The notes beneath the pieces were generated by a model. The model was not told the DNA's origin and ran no database searches. It saw only the letters and a list, made by a program, of their open reading frames with translations. Position numbers and translations under genes: made by a program. A stretch of DNA of 64,000 nt from Enterococcus_D entomosocium (GTDB lineage Bacteria; Bacillota; Bacilli; Lactobacillales; Enterococcaceae): NCBI RefSeq assembly GCF_030441895.1, contig NZ_JARJAS010000008.1, one strand, 5' to 3'. Shown in pieces: positions 16,773 through 25,404 of the stretch. Position 1 is the first letter of the stretch; each line of letters opens with the position of its first letter.

Positions 16773-18893
16773 ATGAATTTTTTCTTTACAAGTCCAGCGC
16801 AGGAATGGGAGGAAACGTTACCTATTGGAAATGGTAGTCTAGGGGGAATGATCTTTGGAAGTTTTCCTGAAAAAATTGGCTTGAATGATGAATTACTCTG
16901 GTCGGGATACGAATATGATAAAAATAGGCCAGAAGCTGCAAAGTATTTATCAGAAATACAACAAGCTATTTTAGAAGGCCGTTATCTAAAAGCGGGCCAA
17001 CAAGTGGAAGCGGATTTTTTAGGAAATTATACCGAAAGCTATTTGCCCTTGGGAAACCTGATCATTACGCAACCAGATCAAGAAGGAGCGATTGAACAGT
17101 ATTGTCGTTGTCTTGATTTAAGTAGAAGTAAAGTAGAAATAACCTACCAAGGAAGGAAAGGTGTCTATCAGCGCGAGTATTTTGCTAGTTATCCTGACCA
17201 AGCCTTGTGGGGAAGATTCGTTGCGCCGGAAGCAGAATCCATTATTATTGCGTATGAGTCACAGTTACACTCAAGGGTTATCTACCATGCGAATGAAAGC
17301 TGTGTTGAAATACAGGTTCAATGTCCGGAACACGTAAACCCCAAATATATAAGCAATGAACGGGACTTTGTACAAGGGACACGCGGAGAAACACATATCT
17401 ATGAATTAATCATTGAGAAAACGGATGGCAATCTGGTGTTTGACAACGATCGACTCGTCATCGAAAACGCCCAAAATGTATCATTTCTTTTTAGAAGAAA
17501 AGAGTCACGAAAGGTTTCAAGCTTTGTAGAAGCGGAAAAGTGCCACAGGAAAGACTATCAAGAACTATTCAATCGCGTGGAGATGTCTTTAGGAGACCAA
17601 GTCCATTTGCCGCTGAATGAACGTATTGCAAGGGTAAAGGAAGGGCAATCAGATCCTGGACTAATCGCTTTATATTTTCAATATGGACGCTACTTATTGA
17701 TCAGTTCTTCTCGCCCTGGGAGTCTGCCGAGTAATTTACAAGGAATCTGGAGTTGGCAGCTGCGAGCGCCTTGGTCCTGCAATTTCACAACAAATATCAA
17801 TTTAGAAATGAATTATTGGTTAGCGGATACTTGTAATTTACACGAATGCTTTACGCCTTATAGTAACTTCATTGAACAACTCTCTAGTGTAGGGGAAAAG
17901 ACAGCCTATGTTCATTATGGTGTAGCAGGATCTGTGTGTCATCATAATACAGATCGTTGGTTTACAACCAATCCAGTGGGGGCGCCTTATCAATCCCAGA
18001 CTGGTAGAGGCGATGCTTCTTGGGCAATGTGGCAAATGGGCGGTGCTTGGCTAGCCAGTGATTTGTACCGGCACTATGAGTACACGGGAGAGAGGACTTA
18101 CTTGAAAGAGGTGGTTTATCCAGTATTGCGAAAGTCTGTGATGTTCTTAGTCAATACATTAATAGAAAGTGATGGAACATATCATAGCTGTCCATCTTCG
18201 TCACCAGAGAACCTGTTTTTCGATGCTGCTGGAAATAAATGCTCGTTGCATCTGTCAACTACAATGGATATCTGCTTAATCAATGAAAACTTCGATTTCT
18301 TCCAGCGAACTTGTGAATCACTAAGTATCCAAGATGATTTGTTGGATAGAATTAAGCGAATCCAACCATATTTAGCAACTGTAAAAATTGGATCGAAAGG
18401 TCAAATTTTGGAATGGCAAGAAGAATTTGAAGAAGTAGAACCCGGGCATCGCCACGTTTCTCACCTTTATGGGGCATATCCTGGTGAACTTTATAAGACA
18501 GATGAACTGTTAAATGCAACGAGAAAGTCAATTGCTCTGCGCTTAGAAAATGGTGGGGGACATACCGGATGGAGTAACGCTTGGTTAATCAATTTATTCG
18601 CTATTTTAGGAGATTCGCAACAAGCCTATCAACATATTCAGCATGCTATTTTGGAAGCTTCCTATAGTAATCTTTGGAGCAAACATCCACCATTTCAGAT
18701 TGACGGTAACTTTGGTGTGGCCGCTGGGATTGCCAATCTGTTTGTTCAAGATCGCAATGGACGCGTTAAATGGTTGCCTGCATTACCAAATGAACTGAAA
18801 GATGGTTTTGTCAAAGGACTAAAAATCAAAGGGAATAAAACAGTTGAAATGCAGTGGAAAAACGGTGAGCTGATTAAAAAAAATATTTATTAG
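16773..18893 (+). CDS. GH95 alpha-L-fucosidase (or alpha-L-galactosidase)
   Basis: Enzyme of about 706 residues. The frame is open from 16689, but GGAGG stands before the ATG at 16773 and the family N-terminus begins there (FTSPAQEWEETLPIGNGSLGGMIFGS). Further GH95 signatures are LPSNLQGIW, HRHVSHLYGAYPG and WSNAWLINLFAIL. There is no signal peptide. GH95 enzymes invert alpha-1,2-linked fucose or, in some plant-glycan loci, L-galactose. It is the last gene of the operon, and no clear terminator follows within 100 bases. Confidence 0.88.
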   Translation: MNFFFTSPAQEWEETLPIGNGSLGGMIFGSFPEKIGLNDELLWSGYEYDKNRPEAAKYLSEIQQAILEGRYLKAGQQVEADFLGNYTESYLPLGNLIITQPDQEGAIEQYCRCLDLSRSKVEITYQGRKGVYQREYFASYPDQALWGRFVAPEAESIIIAYESQLHSRVIYHANESCVEIQVQCPEHVNPKYISNERDFVQGTRGETHIYELIIEKTDGNLVFDNDRLVIENAQNVSFLFRRKESRKVSSFVEAEKCHRKDYQELFNRVEMSLGDQVHLPLNERIARVKEGQSDPGLIALYFQYGRYLLISSSRPGSLPSNLQGIWSWQLRAPWSCNFTTNINLEMNYWLADTCNLHECFTPYSNFIEQLSSVGEKTAYVHYGVAGSVCHHNTDRWFTTNPVGAPYQSQTGRGDASWAMWQMGGAWLASDLYRHYEYTGERTYLKEVVYPVLRKSVMFLVNTLIESDGTYHSCPSSSPENLFFDAAGNKCSLHLSTTMDICLINENFDFFQRTCESLSIQDDLLDRIKRIQPYLATVKIGSKGQILEWQEEFEEVEPGHRHVSHLYGAYPGELYKTDELLNATRKSIALRLENGGGHTGWSNAWLINLFAILGDSQQAYQHIQHAILEASYSNLWSKHPPFQIDGNFGVAAGIANLFVQDRNGRVKWLPALPNELKDGFVKGLKIKGNKTVEMQWKNGELIKKNIY

Positions 18894-19528
18894 AAGTCGT
18901 CAAATAAGTGTTTGTAAAAAATACAGACGGCGACGTGACGAGTCTAATATTGGCTCTTTGTCATCCGGTCTATCGGTTAATGAAGTTCCCTCGCTGTCAT
19001 TAGTAACCGAGGTTTCCGGCAAAATGAGCAATTGATTATTATCTATTAGGAAGCAAACATCTTGATACTGTGGGGGTTCCCAGAATCTGACTGGATGGCC
19101 ACGTTTCACCTAATAGAATATGGAATAAAAGAGCGAGCAGATGTCTTCTGATTTCTATTTGAGAGTCGAGCACCTGAGCGAAACAGCTAGTAAGTGGAAC
19201 AGAGTGCTCTGGTTAACAGACTTATGAAGGGACAAACTACAGGGTTGCTTAGCAACTCCTCGTTGGTTTTTTTCCTAAATCCATTGTACTCTGCGAAATC
19301 ATACAACAACGAAATCATTTCCGGGAGGAATGGGTTGTTCAAAAATTTTGTGTCTTATAGACCCTTTAAAAGAAACGTATTAGGTAAAAATTAGTTCCCG
19401 AGGACTGATGAATTGTACAAAATCAAATCTGGGACTGAAAAATCACGTCTAATTCATCCGTTACCTAAACTATAACGCCAAAATTTTACGAATAAATTGA
19501 ATGATTGCGTTCTCTTTTAGAGCAATCT
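18894..19528. other. Gene-free, apparently decayed stretch
   Basis: No convincing gene on either strand. Short open frames exist (for example one on the minus strand at 18900-19109), but none has a ribosome site or protein-like sequence. A short hairpin GGGTTGC-TTA-GCAACTC followed eleven bases later by seven T lies near 19241-19271. It recalls the end of a T-box leader but lacks the canonical T-box sequence. This looks like the eroded junction between the glycan locus and the next island. Confidence 0.5.
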
Positions 19529-19562
19529 CAAAAAAACGAGCAGAACTTTGCTCGTTTTTTTG
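19529..19562. terminator. Bidirectional terminator
   Basis: AAAAAACGAGCA and TGCTCGTTTTTT form a symmetric stem around GAACTT, with A and T runs that work in both directions. On the minus strand it ends the secreted-protein gene whose stop is at 19564. Confidence 0.85.
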
Positions 19563-19563
19563 T

Positions 19564-19947
19564 TTAGTGAGTTACGCTACCACTAATATCAAATTTTAAT
19601 GCTTTGGGAGCTTCAAATCTTAAATAGTATGTTCCTTTGCCTAGATTAACTGAAAAAGAACCGTTTGTTGAGCCTTTAAAACTAGACGAAGCTGCAGTGC
19701 TAGAACCCACGAATTCTTTTTTCTTAATATATACTGTCATTGATGTACTCGAGGTTGCAGTTGTTCTTATTTGTTTATGTGTTACTTTGTATTTTTTTGT
19801 TGAGCTTACTGACCAATCACTTACAGATGACCAAGACCAAATACCATATCTTTTGTAAGTAATATCGGTTGCTACGTGTGCAACAGCGGGAATTAGAAAG
19901 CTTAACACAAGCAATGAGTATGCTACCTTTTTCATATATTTCTCCAT
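19564..19947 (-). CDS. Small secreted beta-rich protein, function unknown
   Basis: Protein of 127 residues with a signal peptide of about 27 residues (MKKVAYSLLVLSFLIPAVAHVA). The mature chain is rich in Ser, Thr, Lys and aromatic residues and alternates in beta-strand fashion (YGIWSWSSVSDWS, GKGTYYLRFEAPKALKFDIS). It contains no cysteine. TTGGAGGATAAGTC before the first ATG supports the start at 19947, while a second ATG four codons on is also possible. It is divergent from a VanZ-like gene 67 bases away. I do not recognise the family. A secreted antimicrobial or surface-interaction protein is possible. Confidence 0.7.
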   Translation of the reverse strand: MEKYMKKVAYSLLVLSFLIPAVAHVATDITYKRYGIWSWSSVSDWSVSSTKKYKVTHKQIRTTATSSTSMTVYIKKKEFVGSSTAASSSFKGSTNGSFSVNLGKGTYYLRFEAPKALKFDISGSVTH

Positions 19948-20014
19948 GACTTATCCTCCAACATGATATAATATTATTACGATTGCATGTATACGATAAT
20001 ATATTGGAGAATTC

Positions 20015-20593
20015 ATGAAAAACTTAAAATTAATTTTAATCCATTTTTTTATAATTATAGTTTCTTTTTTTTTATCCAGATGGTTTTTTATGGAATTTTT
20101 GTATCCTTTTTCGATGAATTTTTTCCCTACTAGTGGATCTGTTGATTTTGTTATTCCATTGGTACAGATATTGCTTATTACTTTTTATTTGTATTTATTT
20201 GTTCAAAGTTTTATTTCTGGTTTTTTTCCCAAATGGGCAATATATATATATTATATTATTTACTATTTGTTATTAATTTATTTACTTTTTTTCAAAAATA
20301 TTGGAATACAAGGAATTGAATGGAATCCTCTTATGTTCATTCAAGATTTACTGAGTGCTGTGGTATTGCTTAATATTGTTATGTTTATACCTAGTGGTTT
20401 TTTATTTAAATTTAATAAGAAAAATTTACTCCTATTTATTTTGGTTATTTTTCTTATAGAAATTAGCCAGTATGTTTTTGCTCTAGGGATTTTTGATTTT
20501 GGTGATATTTTCACTAATACTTGTGGGTTCATTATTGGTTCTGCTTTAAGTGAGACTCCATTATTTTCTAATTTTAAAGAGAAGATAAGGTAA
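20015..20593 (+). CDS. VanZ-like membrane protein
   Basis: Protein of 192 residues, very rich in Phe, Ile and Leu, with about six membrane helices. The VanZ pattern is clear: NIVMFIPSGFLF (residues ~129-140) and EISQYVFALGIFDFGDIF followed by NTCGFIIG (~158-183). GGAGAATTC precedes the ATG. VanZ proteins are linked to glycopeptide or lipoglycopeptide tolerance in some hosts, but most are of unknown role. The strong AT bias compared with the housekeeping genes suggests acquired DNA. Confidence 0.75.
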   Translation: MKNLKLILIHFFIIIVSFFLSRWFFMEFLYPFSMNFFPTSGSVDFVIPLVQILLITFYLYLFVQSFISGFFPKWAIYIYYIIYYLLLIYLLFFKNIGIQGIEWNPLMFIQDLLSAVVLLNIVMFIPSGFLFKFNKKNLLLFILVIFLIEISQYVFALGIFDFGDIFTNTCGFIIGSALSETPLFSNFKEKIR

Positions 20594-20598
20594 AAAGG

Positions 20599-20691
20599 CT
20601 ATGAATCTAAAAGAGTGGAATGTAAATTATACAGCATCGACGAGAGCTTTTTAGACGTCACTGATCAGAATCTCAAAGAGCGCGACCCAAC
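20599..20691 (+). CRISPR. CRISPR relic: one clear repeat, 35-base spacer, one degraded repeat
   Basis: Positions 20599-20627 match the repeat of the array at 2910 at about 24 of 29 bases (shared GAATCTAAAA and the complete GTGGAATGTAAAT ending). After exactly 35 bases, a second stretch from 20663 (GATCAGAATCTCAAAGAG) matches the 5' half of the repeat with one inserted base. The spacing equals that of the main array. The 35-base segment reads YSIDESFLDVT in one frame, the catalytic motif of Y-family polymerases. The second repeat is a weak call. Confidence 0.6.
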
Positions 20692-20779
20692 TTCTCAAAG
20701 TTTACCCTGTCAGCATTACTGACTAGTATCACGAAGTACAAATAGACTATAGAAAAATATAACGAAAGAAGACGCACAT

Positions 20780-21112
20780 TATTTGATGAAAAATGATTAT
20801 ATCGTAAAACAGCTAAAGGTGATTGGATAAAAGCCAAGTGGATCTTGGTGAGGTTGAAGATGAGCAAGGGAATGTCGTCTCAGGAAATGATTTGTTAGAA
20901 ACCTATTTAAATAGCGGGATGATTCATAAAGTTTTTTATTGATTCAAGCGAAACAAGCAAAGCTTTCTTATTTTGAATTCTCTGTATTGAAAAGCTATTT
21001 TATTCGGTATTTAAAGGAGTTAAGTGAGGAAGACAAAGTGAAATTAGCGATCGATGCGAAGAAAATTGCTTATTATCAACGAAAAATCGATGATTTTGTT
21101 CTAGCGTTCTAA
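20780..21112 (+). pseudogene. Frameshifted remnant of a small hypothetical gene
   Basis: Successive frames give protein-like pieces. One reads DAHYLMKNDYIVKQLKVIG, ending in TAA near 20828. The next, around 20832-20940, reads LGEVEDEQGNVVSGNDLLET and on to a TGA. A third, 20940-21112, reads AKLSYFEFSVLKSYFIRYLK and ends KIDDFVLAF. Joined, they would make one protein of about 110 residues or more. The KNDYIVKQLK start recalls small enterococcal proteins of the DUF6483 type, but this is only an impression. The gene is broken by at least two frameshifts. Confidence 0.45.
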
Positions 21113-21384
21113 ACGGTTTGAGAAACAGATGGACAATGAGGAAGGTAAAGAATCAATGAATTGAAAAAAAGCGAAGAAAGTACAATTTGTTTTCTTCGCT
21201 TCTATTTGGCTTTTTTTAAATAAGAACTAAATAATGTTCTCTGTGGTCTTCTTGTGCGTGTTTTTCAAGGACTTTCTTTATTTTGATTCGCCTTCTTTTC
21301 GTTGATTGACACTCGCAGATTGCTTAAGTTCCGTTGGGCTCGGAGGGGTTATTTGTTGAATACACAGTGAAAGAACATTCCCAG

Positions 21385-22314
21385 TCATCCTGCCCTATTC
21401 TCAACAAGTACCTGCCTAATGCCTTCTTCAAACGTTGTGATCTTAAAATGAGGGAATGCCTTTTTGAATTTATCAGAGACAAAAAGATTATCCACCGTGT
21501 ATCTAGGTAATAACTCACTTAGTTCGCGCGCGTTTTTACTGAATAGCTTAGCAAGTTTAAATTGCCACAAAGGAATGACGCGGTATTTCAATGGTTTGTC
21601 TTCAATTTTTTCGGCGAGATCGATCATGTCTTGGAAACTATGAGGTGTATCACAGGGCAAATGCCAAGTTTGGCCATAGGCACTAGGCGTATTTCCGATA
21701 AGGGCCATTGCTCGGCTAGCATCAGGTGTCCATATAAGTGTGCGTAAAGTGTCCTTATTGACAGGTATTTTGACGGGAGCATTGTGGACTATATTGTTTA
21801 AGACGAGTGTATTAGTAATGCTCTGGGTCTTGCCAGGGCCGTAAAACTCTGGGGCTCGACAAATCACCGCATCTAAACGGCCACTTTCCATCTCGGATAA
21901 AACCAATTGAGCCATTTTAGAGCGTACGAGGGACTTCCTGCCTGCTGGAGAAAATGGCGTGTCTTCCTTTTGGGGTGTAGGATCCTTTGGATACATATAA
22001 GTATTATCAAAAAAAACCAGTTTTCTCTGTGCTTCTTGGCAAGCGCGAATGACATTTTCTGTGATTTTCATAAAATTGGTTTCCCACAGCTCCGCATCCA
22101 TCGGTAACCCAACAGTGAAGTAAACAATCTCACTATGTTCAATCGCTTTTTTCGTTTGCGAAAAGTCCATCAAGTCTGCGGAAACGATCTGATCTGTAGG
22201 ATTGATTTTTTGAGGCTTCCGGCTAACTAGCCGAAGCTCATTTGTGTAATTTTTGTATAGTTCTTTTGCTAGTTCATAGCCGATTTGTCCATTGCTTCCT
22301 AAAATTGTTTGCAT
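21385..22314 (-). CDS. NAD(P)-binding SDR/NmrA-type oxidoreductase
   Basis: Protein of 309 residues with a Rossmann N-terminus, GSNGQIGYELAKEL (residues 5-18), and extended-SDR features (ENVIRACQEAQRKLVFFDNTYMYP). The usual YxxxK catalytic pair is not obvious, as in atypical SDRs. GAGGAGG precedes the ATG. It overlaps the DJ-1 gene by 16 bases and shares its operon with an ArsR regulator, suggesting a stress- or electrophile-detoxifying role. The substrate is unknown. Confidence 0.8.
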   Translation of the reverse strand: MQTILGSNGQIGYELAKELYKNYTNELRLVSRKPQKINPTDQIVSADLMDFSQTKKAIEHSEIVYFTVGLPMDAELWETNFMKITENVIRACQEAQRKLVFFDNTYMYPKDPTPQKEDTPFSPAGRKSLVRSKMAQLVLSEMESGRLDAVICRAPEFYGPGKTQSITNTLVLNNIVHNAPVKIPVNKDTLRTLIWTPDASRAMALIGNTPSAYGQTWHLPCDTPHSFQDMIDLAEKIEDKPLKYRVIPLWQFKLAKLFSKNARELSELLPRYTVDNLFVSDKFKKAFPHFKITTFEEGIRQVLVENRAG

Positions 22315-22991
22315 GACTGTACCTCCTCAAGATATAGTTTTGCTACAGCACGTACAGAAAAAGGATTTTGGCCAGTGATGATCCGCCCATCTTTTAGGGC
22401 AAATGCTTTATAAAAGCGTCTTTTTTTGAATTGAGCGTTTCTTTCTTCTGCGGCGGTTTGATTAAAGAAAGGAACTTTGTTCATTTTCCCGGCGAGAAAT
22501 TCTTCGGTTTTCGTAAATCCTGTGATTTTTTTTCCAGAAATCAAAAAGCTTCCTTCTCTATCTTTTATATTTAGTAAACCAGCGATTCCGTGGCAAACAG
22601 ATAAAATATACCCATTGTTTTCATAAATAGCTAAAGCGAGTTCTTGAAGCTCTTTATTATCAGGAAAATCCCACATGACACCATGCCCTCCGGTAAAATA
22701 AATCGCATGGTAGTCATTTGGATTTACTTCTGCGGGTTTTTTCGTTTGAATCAAGCCGTTTTGAATGAAATTTTCTTCCAGATAAATGTTCATAATGGCT
22801 TGATCTATATATTTCATGCTTCTTGGATCTAGAGGAACAAAGCCTCCTAATGGACTTACGAAATCAACGTCAACCCCTTGTTGATAGACCTCATCTAGAA
22901 ACTCGGCACTTTCTCCTAACCAAAGTCCGGTAGCCTTGTTCGTGCCAGCATATTTTTGAATGTTTGTTTCAACAACTAATACTTTCTTCAT
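22299..22991 (-). CDS. DJ-1/PfpI-family protein, Hsp31/glyoxalase III-like
   Basis: Protein of 230 residues. The nucleophile elbow is SVCHGIAGLL (Cys near residue 133) and the preceding strand is HAIYFTGGHGVMWDFP, a combination typical of Hsp31-like DJ-1 members that detoxify methylglyoxal. GAGAGG precedes the ATG. It sits between ArsR (4-base overlap) and the SDR gene. The grouping fits a small inducible operon for reactive carbonyls, which is inferred. Confidence 0.85.
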   Translation of the reverse strand: MKKVLVVETNIQKYAGTNKATGLWLGESAEFLDEVYQQGVDVDFVSPLGGFVPLDPRSMKYIDQAIMNIYLEENFIQNGLIQTKKPAEVNPNDYHAIYFTGGHGVMWDFPDNKELQELALAIYENNGYILSVCHGIAGLLNIKDREGSFLISGKKITGFTKTEEFLAGKMNKVPFFNQTAAEERNAQFKKRRFYKAFALKDGRIITGQNPFSVRAVAKLYLEEVQSCKQF

Positions 22992-23323
22992 GAATGATCC
23001 CTCTCGTTCATAATGTGAAGGACTTTCGTTAAAAAGGATTGGAGTTTTTTTATTTCTGTTTGCTCATGATCGAGATAGTAATAATTTTTTGTTCCTTCTT
23101 GCCTGAAATTCACGATTTTGGCTTCTTTCAAGATTTTCAAATGATGTGAAATGGCGGGTCTAGATAAATTGGTGGCCTCTAATAAGGAAGTGACCTGTAA
23201 GCCAGCACAATTTTCCGCTTCCAGCAACCGAATGATGATAGCTTGTCTTTTTTTGTCACCTAGCGCGATTAAAAAATCACTTAACTCAGAAAAATCTTGT
23301 TGCAGATTGGTATAATCTATCAT
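22988..23323 (-). CDS. ArsR-family winged-helix regulator
   Basis: Protein of 111 residues with an ArsR winged helix (LQVTSLLEATNLSRPAISHH, LKILKEAKIVNFRQEGTKNYYYL). No obvious metal-binding cysteine set: a single Cys lies at residue 39, so sensing may be by thiol or another ligand. GGAGAG precedes the ATG. It is the first gene of the three-gene operon and probably represses it through the palindrome at 23342. Confidence 0.88.
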   Translation of the reverse strand: MIDYTNLQQDFSELSDFLIALGDKKRQAIIIRLLEAENCAGLQVTSLLEATNLSRPAISHHLKILKEAKIVNFRQEGTKNYYYLDHEQTEIKKLQSFLTKVLHIMNERDHS

Positions 23324-23341
23324 AATTGTCTCTCCATTATC

Positions 23342-23357
23342 GTTTAAAAGTTTAAAC
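23342..23357. promoter_or_regulatory. Likely ArsR operator palindrome
   Basis: GTTTAAA and TTTAAAC form perfect 7-base half-sites two bases apart, followed by related TTTAAACCATTAAACC copies up to about 23372. It lies about 20 bases upstream of the ArsR start, where the operon promoter is expected. Confidence 0.6.
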
Positions 23358-23386
23358 CATTAAACCATTTAAAGGAGATTTTTGCA

Positions 23387-23458
23387 ATGAAAGAAGCTCG
23401 AGAGCATTCCTTTTCTCCACCATCGCTAAGGAGATTAGAATGTTCTGTAAGCAAATAG
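23387..23458 (+). CDS. Possible 23-residue peptide ORF
   Basis: AAAGGAG stands ten bases before an ATG that opens a 23-codon frame starting MKEAREHSFSPPS. It is divergent from the ArsR operon. There is no homology that I recognise and the ORF is short enough to be chance. Confidence 0.2.
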   Translation: MKEAREHSFSPPSLRRLECSVSK

Positions 23459-23619
23459 ATAATAATGGAAAAGCATAAGAGCATTTGATCCTTTTTTGTG
23501 TTTAGAAGCAGCTTATTTTTTTATGAAGTGATTAAGAGCCGTGTCTTGCTCATTTTTTGTTGTTGTGTTATGTATGTAACATCTAGACAAAAGACGTAGT
23601 GAGATATGAGGCGGAGAAT

Positions 23620-25095
23620 ATGAGAGACTTACAGTTAGCATTTATCAGTAATCGCACAACTAAGCGCTTATTTCGAGTTTTGAGTGTGATGGAGCGAGAT
23701 CGTTTATTTACAATTGGTGAAATGGCAGAAAAGATGCAAGTCACACAACGCACAATTGCAAATGATCTCAAGTATGTGAAAGACTATTTTGGTGATTGTA
23801 TCACCCTAATTTCGGGGAATAGTGGCTTTCTTTTTGAAGAGAAAAAACCTTCCGTGTACCAAGAAAAGAAACAAGATTTGCTAGAAAATGAGTGTTTATT
23901 TGAAATCATCGGTCATATTTTTCAAGGGGAATTGATGGATATTGACGAGTTGGCCCATCATTATCATTTTTCTGAGAGCACGTTTCGACGGTTGTTGGGT
24001 CAATCGAACAAAATATTGAGCAGTTATCGGTTAAAATGGGTGTCGAATCCATTGACAATTGAAGGGAGCGAAGCGGATTTACGGAAATTCTTCAAAGACT
24101 TTTATTACGAAGGGATTGATACTGCCCATACCCTTGTTCCCGACCCCGCATTGCATGAGTTGGTCTTAACCCAGTTAAACAACAAACTAGGACAATATGA
24201 TATTGGCTCTGGAACAACACCAGCTGCTTTTTACTATACTTTTTTTATTGCAATCAAACGGGCGAGCCTTGGTTTTCCAATAACAGTCCCGAAATACTTG
24301 ATTGAATTAGCCTACAAAGGAAATAGCTTCTCCCTCCTGTATTCTTTAAAAGACGGAATCAACAAGCTTTACGGCGTAGAACTAGCGAAGGAAGAATTTG
24401 CATGGATTTATTTAGTTACTATTTGTAAACGTACCTTAGATCGAGAAGCATCGGAGGAAAAGTTCTACCAGCAGTTTCATCAAGGATCAGAAATTGCCAA
24501 ACTTACGGAGGCTTACTTACAAGAGTTTGAGCTCACAAATGAGAGCTATACCAAGATAAAAATTTTCTTGCAATCCTTCTTTTTGTCTAGAAAAGTGAAC
24601 TATGCGTTAGCTCCTGCATTGAACAAAGAGGCACAGGACATCAAAGAATCTCTCATGCGTTCTGACAATGAAAACTATCAACGGAATTTACGATTTTTAA
24701 AGAAGCATCAAAGAAAAGACTTTTTGGCTGCACCATATCTTGAAGATATTTGTGTAAGTTTAACGATCTACAGTGATTTGATTTTTGATTTTTATTCACC
24801 GACAAAAAGAATTTATTTTCTTCTAGAAGGTGATCACTTCATCTGCCAACAGATTCGAACTCGTGCAATGCAACAGTTTGGTACAAAGCACACGTTGACC
24901 TTTTTGCCATTGCAACATCTGACACAAGAAATATTAAATGCCGCTCATATTGATTTGATTGTCACAAACTATAATCGGTACCTCTTAGACTATATTATTG
25001 AAACAGATTACTTGTTATTGAAAGCTGTCCCAGATGAGCATGACTGGCGGAATCTGGAAAGAAAAATTGATCCGTATCGAAAACCATTTCTCTAA
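23620..25095 (+). CDS. Mga-family transcriptional regulator
   Basis: Protein of about 491 residues. The N-terminus has two helix-turn-helix units (LFTIGEMAEKMQVTQRTIAN, residues ~27-46, then MDIDELAHHYHFSESTFRRL near 110). The middle resembles the PRD-like region of Mga/AtxA regulators and the C-terminus an EIIB-like fold. GGCGGAG supports the ATG at 23620 over that at 23599. It is followed directly by the WxL surface cluster, which such regulators often control in enterococci. Confidence 0.8.
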   Translation: MRDLQLAFISNRTTKRLFRVLSVMERDRLFTIGEMAEKMQVTQRTIANDLKYVKDYFGDCITLISGNSGFLFEEKKPSVYQEKKQDLLENECLFEIIGHIFQGELMDIDELAHHYHFSESTFRRLLGQSNKILSSYRLKWVSNPLTIEGSEADLRKFFKDFYYEGIDTAHTLVPDPALHELVLTQLNNKLGQYDIGSGTTPAAFYYTFFIAIKRASLGFPITVPKYLIELAYKGNSFSLLYSLKDGINKLYGVELAKEEFAWIYLVTICKRTLDREASEEKFYQQFHQGSEIAKLTEAYLQEFELTNESYTKIKIFLQSFFLSRKVNYALAPALNKEAQDIKESLMRSDNENYQRNLRFLKKHQRKDFLAAPYLEDICVSLTIYSDLIFDFYSPTKRIYFLLEGDHFICQQIRTRAMQQFGTKHTLTFLPLQHLTQEILNAAHIDLIVTNYNRYLLDYIIETDYLLLKAVPDEHDWRNLERKIDPYRKPFL

Positions 25096-25102
25096 TCTCC
25101 GT

Positions 25103-25138
25103 ACACTCGTTAAAAGTATTAACGAGTGTTTTTTTTTC
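25103..25138 (+). terminator. Rho-independent terminator of the Mga-type gene
   Basis: ACACTCGTTAA (25103-25113) pairs with TTAACGAGTGT (25119-25129), then nine T. It separates the regulator transcript from the surface cluster. Confidence 0.9.
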
Positions 25139-25324
25139 ATTTATTTCATCTGTCTATGAAAATGTTGATTCCAATTTGACCAAAAAATCAGGTAACCTTA
25201 ATCATGTAAGAAAAAGGTATGCATACAAACTTACAAATAAAAGTATCAAAAACCTTCGTTTTTTAGAATAGATATTTGTTATGTATTCTCTAAAATAGAA
25301 AACCTAATCTAATAACTTTTCCAA

Positions 25325-25355
25325 GACATTCGATCCGATCGAATGTCTTTTTTTG
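25325..25355 (+). promoter_or_regulatory. Terminator-like hairpin in the 5' region of the WxL operon
   Basis: GACATTCGAT, loop CCG, ATCGAATGTC (25325-25347) followed by eight T. It stands 50 bases upstream of the first surface gene and well after the regulator's own terminator. Unless the promoter lies in the short gap behind it, this is an attenuator in the leader of the surface operon. Confidence 0.65.
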
Positions 25356-25404
25356 TCGTCAACCCAAAAACGAAGAATTTTGAGATACAACAAAGGGGAG
25401 GATC

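Noticed and set aside
18900..19109. 69-codon open frame on the minus strand
   Set aside because: No ribosome site and no protein-like domain pattern; the stretch looks eroded on both strands.
19150..19275. Possible T-box riboswitch (stem, GGGTTGC, T-run)
   Set aside because: The canonical 14-base T-box sequence and a terminator stem complementary to it are missing, and no gene follows on the plus strand.
19605..19640. Sequence resembling the CRISPR repeat (TTCAAATCTTAAATAGTATG)
   Set aside because: It lies inside the coding part of the secreted protein (codons for YLRFEAP on the minus strand) with no second copy at spacer distance, so it is most likely coincidence.
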